Shown piece by piece: positions 36,601 through 45,656 of a DNA stretch of 64,000 nucleotides. Source of the DNA: Jackrogersella multiformis. Its lineage: Eukaryota > Ascomycota > Sordariomycetes > Xylariales > Hypoxylaceae. The position numbers and the translations under genes were made by a program. The notes below the pieces were generated by a model. The model had not been told where the DNA came from. It searched no databases and worked only from the letters and a program-made list of their open reading frames with translations. How positions within the stretch are numbered: position 1 is the first letter of the stretch; every line of letters begins with the position of its first letter. The stretch lies in contig CADCXD010000010.1 in assembly GCA_902806575.1 (NCBI GenBank), positions 496,001-560,000 of the forward strand, given 5' to 3'.

Positions 36601-38256
36601 TTTGGCTACGACGTCCCGGCGGTTGGGGATATCGGCCAACGGGCTTCGCGTTAGTCGGTAGAAGCAAGGCCATATCGATGCCTAGTCGATTTCGAGTGAA
36701 ACCGATTCTACTAGAAGGCAAATAGACAACCTAGCAAGCGCGTTCTAAACTTGGAAAATGACTCATCGGCGGCGTCACACGAGCATCGGCCACGATAGTC
36801 TTCCAGGGGCATCTATATCGCTCACCATGAACCAAGTGGGATGAGATCTTCAGGTAGACCAGCGCTACCGCAGATTAGTTGAACGAAGTGGGTGAAGATG
36901 CTGAAGTTCGATCATACCCCCCCTTTCTTATCGAGGTCGGTGAGATGAAGGACGGGCTGAGAACATCGCCAGACTTGATTTACCCAGGGAGAATCTATGG
37001 ATCCATACACCGAAACTAACACTAGCATAAATCGCCCGGTCTAAACATCACATTGCTACCTAAGAAATTAAGTGAAGCAGCTTGGGTAGCATTGCAGGAT
37101 ATTCCGGGTATTCCTAGTATAGCGTGGCTACTCTTCGACAGGTTTCCCCCTTTAGCACTCGCGGCGACTTCAGTGCTCAGCGCTATCACACGTACGAAGT
37201 ATCGATGTCCGATATCGATGCGCCAGGTCTGGTTTCTATAATCGACTATGAGCGGAGACCGCAGTTTGGTTATGCAAACAATAGGGGTCGGCATCTGGTG
37301 CAAGCAAGCCTAGATGACGAGAGCACTCGGTCTCCTTATCGATGTTCTCGAGATCTCGAATATGGGAATGAGGAAACAAATAGGGGCATATTGTTATCAT
37401 GGGTCGAGGGAAATAAAGACTTAAGCAAAGGATATGCGGCATTTCAGGATAACCTGTGTAGGGTCTCTTGGGGTTGTACGGTCAAGGGAGAGCCTATACA
37501 ATGTTGGTCGAGCAGTACATACCTGACCCTATGTGTTAGAAGCCATGTGAACAACTTATAAGTTGGATATACCTTTTAAACCTGTAAAGTTACAATATAC
37601 GCAGAGCTCCTTTATATGAGACTATCAACGCAATACTGGTTTACAATTATCTTAAAGTTACATTAATTGTCACTATAGTTAGCTATTGTGTAGTGTAGTA
37701 AAAGCATCTGGCTCTCATTGCTATTAATATTTGACCATTGTAATCATTGGAGGTTTTCTCATGGCACGTGTAATTGATCCGCAAGCCCCGTTGGAATGGG
37801 TACATGAGGCTTGATATATAACGATACTATTAACGAAAGGGGCTTGATCCAGTTCCTAGAGGAACTAGTTCTACTTAATGTCTGCCTCTTAATGTCTGTT
37901 CTTTAGATCAATATCTATAAAATTTGATTGCTCTAGCATAACTTAGGCTACGCGGGAGCAGTACTAACACATCCACATTAAACGTAAAGGCACAGCCTAT
38001 ATTGATTTTAACAGAATTTGGTCTAATCGCCCTGATATAATACCAAATAGAATACTAAAGACGAAAATTATTTCAACCTTGAAAACTATGTTTTATTCAT
38101 TCAACCATTCTATTGTAACAACTTATACTGGACTCCCATAGTTTAGTCTCATTCAATCCTACAAAAGGATAATGCCAGAAGACAGCGGATGCATCTAAAC
38201 TACCTACATAGGCTAGGTAAGTAAACAAAAGGGAAAGGGGAAAAAGGGAGAAAAAC

Positions 38257-38266
38257 AAAAAAAAAA
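38257..38266 (-). terminator. RNA polymerase III terminator of the 5S gene
   Basis: Ten T residues on the minus strand starting 9 bases past the mature 3' end of the 5S rRNA; a first TTTT run overlaps the 3' end at 38275-38272. Oligo-T is the Pol III stop signal. Confidence 0.75.
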
Positions 38267-38274
38267 TAAGCAAA

Positions 38275-38393
38275 ATGTACAACACCAGGGATTCGCTGGT
38301 CGTCACCGACCCAACTACTAATCTGGCGGTATCTGGTTTGTCGCTGGGAGAGCGGACGGGATCCCGAACTTTCCAAATCCTGTGGTCGTACAT
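38275..38393 (-). rRNA. 5S ribosomal RNA
   Basis: 119-nt gene on the minus strand. The 5' end ATGTACGACC pairs perfectly with the 3' end GTTGTACAT to form helix I. Conserved 5S segments are present in order: ACGACCACAGG, GGGATCCCGTCCGCTC, TTAGTAGTTGGGT, GGTGACGACCAGCGAATCCC. The overall layout matches filamentous-ascomycete 5S rRNA as known from Neurospora, where 5S genes are dispersed rather than in the rDNA unit. A GATATAAGC box lies about 23-31 bases upstream of the start, at the spacing of the Neurospora 5S TATA element, and oligo-T follows. The plus-strand open frame covering it (from 38275) is a by-product. It looks intact; sequence variants of 5S are common in these fungi. Confidence 0.92.
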
Positions 38394-38415
38394 GAAAATT
38401 CTGATGGTTGTTAAA

Positions 38416-38424
38416 GCTTATATC
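38416..38424 (-). promoter_or_regulatory. TATA-like box of the 5S rRNA gene
   Basis: Reads GATATAAGC on the minus strand, at about -23 to -31 relative to the 5S start at 38393. Pol III transcription of dispersed Neurospora 5S genes needs a TATA element near -29; the position here fits. Confidence 0.65.
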
Positions 38425-38531
38425 CACTCGGAGGAGTCTGTAAATCTAGGCGAGTCTCGAGCTATGGACCCACCCACAATAGCTATAAGACTAAAATTTA
38501 CTAGGAGAATTTTCTATATCCCATGTATCAC

Positions 38532-38620
38532 GGGCTCATGGCCTAATGGTAAGGCGTTAGATTTCGGTCCACCGAATCACCATTCTCTAAAGATTGCAGG
38601 TTCGATCCCTGCTGAGCTCG
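38532..38620 (+). tRNA. tRNA-Arg (UCG anticodon) with a 17-nt intron
   Basis: Acceptor arm GGGCTCA (38532-38538) pairs with TGAGCTC (38613-38619; one G-T), discriminator G at 38620. D-arm GCC...GGC at 38541-38555 with AATGGTAA loop. Anticodon stem TTAGA (38557-38561) pairs with TCTAA (38586-38590); loop TTTCGGC gives anticodon TCG at 38564-38566 after removing 38568-38584, the standard intron site one base 3' of the anticodon. T-arm GCAGG-TTCGATC-CCTGC is perfect. It reads codon CGA by Watson-Crick pairing (CGG would need wobble). A run of eight T at 38654-38661 follows. It lies 138 bp from the 5S gene on the opposite strand, head to head. CCA is not encoded, as expected in eukaryotes. Confidence 0.93.
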
Positions 38621-38653
38621 ATTCCGACAAGCTTAATTGTTGGTTTATATATA

Positions 38654-38661
38654 TTTTTTTT
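38654..38661 (+). terminator. RNA polymerase III terminator of tRNA-Arg
   Basis: Eight consecutive T residues on the plus strand 34 bases after the discriminator base of the tRNA; consistent with Pol III termination, though nearer shorter T runs could also act. Confidence 0.6.
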
Positions 38662-40853
38662 ATCGTGCAGGATTCCTTCGTGAATGCGGTAAGGAGGTGA
38701 TACACGATATTAACGAAAATATTAATAAGACATCGTTTACGTATCGAATCGAAGGATTTAAGTTTATTAATTGCCGAAACCAAGTTCCAAAGTTTTTTTC
38801 GTCGCCGATAGCTCCTCTTAATGAATAATCACTTCGATGCATGTAATAATATTATTGTTTTTGATTTGTGACGTAGCTGTAGTAAAATACCACCATATGA
38901 ACCGAAGGAGTCACCCGTGTATAGTAGATACCTTTCTATGAAACTCCTTTACCATTTACTCCTCTTAGGTAATAGGCTGCTTAAGATCGAGTTGTTTCTC
39001 TGGCTTCGGGCAGGTACTTAGTTAACATGAAGTATCAAACTTGATGTACTTGAAAGAGCGCTGGGCAATCGGATTTTGATTGCGGTAATAGGTTAGGTAC
39101 CTAGGTAGTTAAGTGCATTACTGGGTCAACCTGTCAGGTATTTCAAATCTACCTACACAGGTACCTAGTGCTTCAGCAATGGCGACTTATTAGCATAACC
39201 TATTGGTGGGGATATGGAGAATCTGATTAATAAAGTGCATCCTAGAAACACGATGAGATATGGCCAATGTGCATCGGGCTCGGTGGATTCACACAATGGG
39301 ATTTAATTATATGAATTCCAAATAGTATATCAGTGATAAAAACCGAGCTGTAAAGACATATGCTTAGTATTTGATAAGGAAATTTATAATATCAACAAGT
39401 TACATTTTAGCGGTAGGGAAATCTAGGGGGGTGATTGGGGAAAGACACTTAACTTGGGCTACCTTAAGTTGAAGGTGATATAATTTATATTGTTAGAATG
39501 CATGTAAAATGAAACGTGTGCTATTCAACTGTCGGCTGTGACAAATACGTAGCCTGTTATTTGCCGACTTACCCTTAGCAAATTGCATATCTCAGCCTCA
39601 AGGGATGCAGCGTCGGCGTCGGCGTGGCACTGGGCAAATACCTACCTAGGTACGTAATACGTAATACACTTTAACGACTGGGGTTGCCAATTTGAAGGCC
39701 ACGGCGGTGAGTACACAGCCAGCCATTGGACCTACCCCGTAAACCATTGCATATTATACCATTGAACCTTCGTGGCAGTCTTGGCTTTAGGATCATGCTG
39801 GGACGCCTAGGCGATTCATTAATGCTGTCTGCGCCATGTTACGTCTACGCCGGTTAGAGCTGTCCGGGCCAATAGTATTATTACCGGAGATGCCGGGGTC
39901 CGGCAAATTCGGATTTGGGAACCGGGGTATGGCAGGAGAAGAGCCACAGGTAGTCGGAATGAATACTGCCGGACAAGTAGGTATTTCAACTACCGTGATT
40001 CTCGGACCTAGGCTCTCTCAACCCTAGTAAGCTACCCAGGTATGAAAAGGGAGAGGTATAACGAGGGGGAAAAGACAATCGGGGATAAGTTATGCTGAGT
40101 AGATGCGGAGGTGAGATGAGATGAGAGATTAGGTTAGATCCTAATCTGAGAGTTTTTAATCAAGATGCACGTAAGATTGTAAGGTTAAGATTGTAAGATT
40201 GTAAGACTGTCTCGTTTATTCCCTTTGTCTCATAAGCGATAGGAGTTAAGATGCTACGCCACGGGCTTTGGAAATGTCGAGCTAGTAGATTATATAATAA
40301 TATGAATGTTAGATACTTATTAATATATCCTGCTGACAAAGTTCTGCTTCTAAAGACTAGGAGGTAAGATATACCCCATTAGGAAACCATGTGTCATAGC
40401 TTTCACTTCAATCTGCGGAGTAATAAGTCGAGTGTCAAGCCGAGTACCAAGCACGGTTATAGCGGACGGCGTTATACTATGTAGTAGCAGTTTAAAGTGT
40501 CGGTTAAGTAGAGGTGTAGGAGTGAAGATTGGATCAGTTCGGGTAAGTCTGGTAGTAATACCTCAGTAAGGAGATATGTATTTCAAATATTGTGTTTCTG
40601 TATTGTGCTAAATCTTATGACCGGAGGTATGGCCGTAGGTTTAAAAATAACTTCCGAAAGAAACGGTAGGAAAATGGGGTCCTACGCAGGTAAGCAACTA
40701 AGAGAACGGATTTATGGTTTAGAGAGAAGGGAATTCTTAGGCCCTATCTTTAAATCCAGCCGAAGAAACTCCGTCGGTCTCAGGTTCCCAATCGGAAACC
40801 TAATGGATGCCAAGACTAGTGCCATTGGAGTAATACTATTGGGGTAATGGATG

Positions 40854-40915
40854 ACCTACTTAGGTAGGTGCATGTATTTATTTATTTATTTATTTATTTA
40901 CCTACTTAGGTAGGT
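40854..40915. repeat. TATT microsatellite flanked by perfect 16-bp direct repeats
   Basis: ACCTACTTAGGTAGGT occurs at 40854-40869 and again at 40900-40915, enclosing a 26-bp TATT repeat (40875-40900). The flanks belong to the degenerate ACCTA-GGTAGGT family of spacer palindromes. Confidence 0.9.
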
Positions 40916-41522
40916 ACCTAGCATTATACATATGTAATACCCGCGCACATGTAACATGTATTATTTAGGTAATGGATGGATAGGGAAACCGCAACGGAGT
41001 TTCCTAGGGCGTTTATGTAGGGCGTTTTCTCCCTCCCGGATAGGCGGATGACCATGTTTCCGACTTACTGTGGGCAAGGCAAGTTCAACGGTCAAGGGTT
41101 AATTTTGATTGAGCATCCCATCCATGAACCCATGAACCCATACCCATAAACCCATGAATCCTTGAACCTAGGAACCTAGGAACCTAGGAAACTACTATCC
41201 TGTTGTAGGTTAATAATAATAATAATATTTGTATTTTAATTTAATTTTATATTTATTTTATATTTATTTTATCTATTATTTAATTTTTTGTTTTATCAAA
41301 TATCCTCAACTTTCGGCTTTCGTGCTACCGGACTTCTTCTCAATCAGGTATACTCTTAAGTCCTCATCACCCAGTTGCGCTCGCGCCGAGGGGGAAGTAA
41401 TTCCCTACCCTCGTTTGACTGTCGCTGAGGCTTGAGGCTTGAGCTGAGGTTATTTCCGACCGATTTTCAATTAAATCTGTCAGTCTTCAATATCAAACAA
41501 AGTCTGAAGGTCCCGGGCCACG

Positions 41523-43935
41523 ATGGACTCTCGGCCCGGCAGCTATCAGACAAGTGTCTTTCGTGCACAGCCGACTGAGGGACTCCAACGAAAGATCCAG
41601 AAGCGCAATCGTCCTCCCGTCTCCTGTCTGCTGTGCCGGACACGCAAGTAAGTGGTCTCCGGTTTCTATTTTCATGTTTCCATGTCCCTTTGTAATTATC
41701 ACCCCCAAAACGCTCATCATCCTCTCATAGGGTGAAATGCGACCGCCAACAGCCATGTGAGAGGTGCGTCAAGAGTGGTGAAGCCAACTTCTGCGAGTAT
41801 GCACCTCGTGCTTCTCGCAAGACGCGCACGGATTCGCGGCCGCAAGTGGATACCCGGTCTAGACTTGAGCCCATGTCTCGCCCCGTGCTCCAGGTCCGTC
41901 TTCAGAAACTTGAGGAGATGATTAATGGTCTGGTCTATACTTCGCGCAATCGTGAGCCTGTTCTCGATACCCCCTCGAGTTCAGACCAGCGGACAGAGAC
42001 TACCGAGACTCGCTCCGATTTGAGCTCACCACCAAGCATGTCCGGGTCAGGTGGTCCGCTTCTCCCTACGACGCTCGGTGGTGAGCATAATTATGTCGGA
42101 GCTACTCATTGGGCTTCTATCCTTGAGAGTATTCACGACATCCAAGGCATTCTTCAAACTGAGTCCGATGGGCCTCCCACCCCCTCACCCCCACCGGAGA
42201 AAGCAAGCCCGGACAGCGCAGACGTTGTCTTTGGCAAGCTTCCGCCCATAACTCTCTCGCAGGCTGTTTCGCGATTACCACCTAGGCATAGGACGGACGC
42301 TCTCATAATAGTATATTTCCGCCACAAGTTTATGACCGCTCCGTACATCCACACCACCAAATTCCAGAGAGAGTATGATGCTTTCTGGGATGATCCGTCT
42401 TCTGCCAGTCTGCTGTGGCTAAGCTGCCTTGCTTCTATGCTATGGGTTGCCGCGTCAATCTCCCGTATGAAGGGCGAAAGCGATGAATCTGAACCAAACC
42501 TGCCCGATAATTTGGTCGCGTTGGCAATTGAGTGTCTCGTATCTGGAGACTACCTGTCCGCTAAGCCTTATTCCATCGAAGCACTCCTATTGCACAGTTA
42601 TACGGAGCTACAAAGGGCTAAGGAAATCGACTCTAGCCTGTGGGCCAAATTCGGACTGACTGCTCGGCTTGCGCAGCGCATGGGATATCATAGAGATCCG
42701 AAGTATCTTTCTAACGTCACACCCTTCGAAGGGGAGCTTCGTAGGCGAGCCTTTTTCTTCATCGAGGTGTTCGACGTACTATTCTCGTTCCAGCTAGGCA
42801 TGCCTCCTATCATTCGCGATGATGAATGTGATACCGAGCCGCCTGGAAACCTGTTTGATTCCGACTTCGACGAGAACGTTATGGCGCTGCCTCAGTCACG
42901 ACCGCCTACTGAGCCCACTTCTACTTTGTACTTGAGTTACAAGTCAAAGCTGTGTCGAATGCTACGCCGGGTAATTCGGTTTGCACTGTCAATCCACCCT
43001 CCACCATACGATGAAGTTATCCAGCTAGACGAGGAACTCAACCAGTACCACGCTCAAGTTCCCCCTTCATTACAAATAAGGCCCATACGTTCATACAGTT
43101 TCACGGACCAGACATACGACATCATGCACCGTCTCATGTTAGAGATGATGTATCTCAAAAGCCTTTGTGTGCTACACCGACCGTATCTAAGTCGTGACAA
43201 GGACAACTCCAAATACGATAGGTCACGGACTACATGTCGAAATGCGGCTCTTAAGATCCTGGATCTGCATGCCGAGTACGAAGAGGAGAGCAGGCCCGGG
43301 GGTCGGATACATGAGGATAAATATATGCTGTCGGCCCTGACCCTCCATGATTTCCTGATCGCGGCGATGATCTTATGTCTCGATCTCACAGAAAACCTAC
43401 CAAGCAGGTAAGTTGCAATTAGGTAACACCAATTGTCACTACCTAGGTGGCTAACAATACCGTAGTCTAGCAGATCGATCAAGGAAATTGAAAGCGCTAG
43501 GGACGTCTTATAAGATGTGGTCCGACAGAAAGCACACTTCTAAGGATGCAGCGCATGCTACTCGGGTTGTGGGTGCCATTCTCCGGAAGGTATCGATGCA
43601 GGACCCTAGTGTCAATCGTTCACCACCACCACCTCCGAAGCCTGAAGTTCGAGACGGCTCGCTGGCTAGCTTGCTTAACAATGACATCCAGCCAGCTCCC
43701 GCCACGCCTTCTTCTTCATTCGACCCTATAATACCTTCTATCGATTTCTCCACTTTGGATTTTATGAATAGTTTACCACTAGACTCTATGCTGAATGGCC
43801 AACACACGGTCGATTGGGTGAGAAAAACTACCCAAGCTTATATCCAGTTCATGAAATGCGCTAATTTGTTGGCAGAGTGCAATCGACCAATTCCTCCTAG
43901 ACAGGCCAGACAGCGGGTTCAGAACTTTGCCTTAG
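41523..43935 (+). CDS. Zn2Cys6 transcription factor with fungal-specific TF domain
   Basis: Sequence-specific nuclear regulator; target unknown. Four exons: 41523-41647, 41731-43407, 43466-43817, 43876-43935 (introns 83, 58 and 58 bp), giving 737 aa. The cluster is split by intron 1 and reads CLLCRTRKVKCDRQQPC then ERCVKSGEANFC (CX2CX6CX5CX2CX8C), with basic residues before it. A Leu-rich segment follows (LQVRLQKLEEMINGLVY), a likely dimerisation coiled coil. The fungal TF middle-homology domain runs from about residue 180 (PPRHRTDALIIVYFRHKF) to 500, including ARLAQRMGYHRDPKYL and PFEGELRRRAFFFIEVFDV. The protein ends with SAIDQFLLDRPDSG, a common C-terminal pattern, which depends on the last intron; without it the frame runs on with unrelated sequence to 44228. 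The start is the first ATG in the exon carrying the first two cysteines. Confidence 0.92.
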
Positions 43936-45656
43936 CGGCCTCAGCATCGAGAATGCTGTGCTTCACCGCCCAGATTTATACCGAACGACGTTTAGAGGTT
44001 CATCGGCAACGGAGTAACGGACTGTATGCTAACCCTTGTGTTGTAGCTAAAAAGGAGTACGGGGCGAATCGCGCGGCAACGTGTCTGCTGCTACCAGGCT
44101 GTTGCTTTCCACCATGTTTACCCTGTATAGAGAACTTGGCTTCGAGGGCGACTTCCAATGCATCATCGAGGGCGTCCGGGCGCTTGGTTAACAAAAGCAG
44201 GGTTATCAGATTATATATTAGCGAATGATTTTCATGAATTCATACACATTTATTTTGTCAACTAGAGGGTTATTTATCTGGTGCCATGAAGGTCGCCGTA
44301 GGGATCAAAGGGCATGGTTGCTTAAAACGACGCTGAGTGCGGCAGTATAACTATCTGCTATATTCCAGGCTACCTAAGGCACATATAACTGCTTAGATTA
44401 GGCAAGTACTTGATTGTATATTTACTACCTATTACACGGTGTCTTGCTTAATCACATCTCGCCCTATACCTAGAGTTAAACCCTCTACTAGACGAACGAA
44501 TCAGACAGACAGCTACAGGGGATGTACAGGAGATAAGCAACTATGACGACCTAGCCCGATTCATAAAATAATCCGAGTAAGGTTACGGTATATTCGTAGC
44601 GGGATGCCATCGCCTTAACATAGGTACCTCCCTGTTAACGCCGCGTCGTATCTCCGCCTCGCGCCTCGCTGCCATCTCGTATTCCCACATCCCGATTTCG
44701 ATGTCGATGTCTACCCATATAAGCACCTATCGATGTACGTAGCTTATCTACCTAGCCTAGGTACCTAGGGAGCTATGTATATACCTACTTAGGCATATAA
44801 ACGGAACGGGCCATGGGAATACATTCTCCTGCCCCTTCGTCTGGTCCCGTCCCATCCGCCAGCCGCGGTCCGTCTTCGTCTCGTATAGATGAGAAACCCG
44901 TAAGCCGTATTAGTAATACCCAGGCGCTTATTTCCGTTGTCAGTAAGTGGTCTCACTTCCAATTACCTAGGTACCTAACTTGTACATAGGTACCTATCCG
45001 ATGCTGCGATTCATGCTTAATCCCGATATCTCAAGTCCGTCTAGCCTCTGTACCTCATCTTAGGAAAGACGGGAGAAGTAAAGTAGGTAGGATCTGCAGA
45101 TGTCGCTCCTTTTTACTACGACCTTGTTAATGGAATAGGTAGGTATGTAATCTGTGATAGCTTGAAAATGTGCAGCCACCTACCTACCTATGTAGGTACT
45201 ACGATGCTAGATATCCCGGTATATGTATTTTAGAAGAGCGAGAGTAATGGAATGACGCGTTGCTTGAAAACTCTGCTTTACAACGGCGGATTCTAAGGCA
45301 GTGAGGCTTAATATATATGTATAGCCTACAGATAAGTTTGGTGGACGTTGTTTAACTAAGATGGTTATTTTATATTTCGTTCCATATACGTATCTATGAG
45401 GTAGGTACCTAGTCTATAGAGAACGCAAGGGAGAATGGGGATCGTGCGTTGAGATTGGAAATACCGCCCCTCCCTGAAGCTAGATATGAACCGTATGTAG
45501 TAGATTCGAAAGAACCCCTTATCATGATTACCTCAGCCGAGATTTTCGCCGATGATGAACATCCATATCCATGTTTCTCGGCCTGCTTGCCTAGGAGCAA
45601 GATATGGTACATATATAGGCCCCAAGTGAACCCTTATTCTCCGATCATCCCAAGCC
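43936..45656. other. Spacer between transcription factor and PPR gene (3' ends convergent)
   Basis: No gene supported. Contains one exact palindrome (44964) and several degenerate ones (about 44750-44770, 45178-45200). The PPR stop is at 45657 and its 3' UTR lies just left of it. Confidence 0.6.

Larger units (their letters stand above)
27930..38274. other. 10.3-kb region with no convincing protein gene
   Basis: The first few hundred bases are promoter of the fusion gene. Beyond that I see only short open frames (longest 33952-34575 minus, 207 codons, and 35534-36001 plus, 155 codons) without family motifs, start context or splice-supported extension. Low-complexity content: AAAAAC repeat at about 28696-28723, GTAGGTAA repeat at about 29260-29306, GTYCTT repeat at 30571-30624, GCT repeat at about 32170-32187, TGATACATGA repeats at about 35058-35082. 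Exact TACCTAGGTA palindromes at 30089, 34844 and 35987. The stretch from about 37560 to 38100 is notably AT-rich. May include decayed transposon sequence, but no terminal repeats or coding motifs were identified. Confidence 0.5.
38621..41522. other. AT-rich spacer between tRNA-Arg and a Zn2Cys6 gene
   Basis: No supportable protein gene in 2.9 kb. Exact palindromes at 39098 and 39643. A TATT microsatellite with flanking direct repeats is at 40854-40915. Short direct repeats of CCATGAAC/CCTAGGAA type at about 41120-41190 precede a strongly AT-rich block (41205-41300). The last 150 bases, with pyrimidine tracts, are probably the promoter and leader of the transcription factor. Confidence 0.55.

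Noticed and set aside
38275..38700. 141-codon plus-strand open frame
   Set aside because: It is the antisense of the 5S rRNA gene followed by the tRNA-Arg gene; both structures explain the sequence fully.
43818..44228. Extended C-terminus of the Zn2Cys6 factor
   Set aside because: A 58-bp intron (43818-43875) leads to a short final exon ending at 43935 with a typical C-terminal pattern; the longer frame is unrelated to the family.
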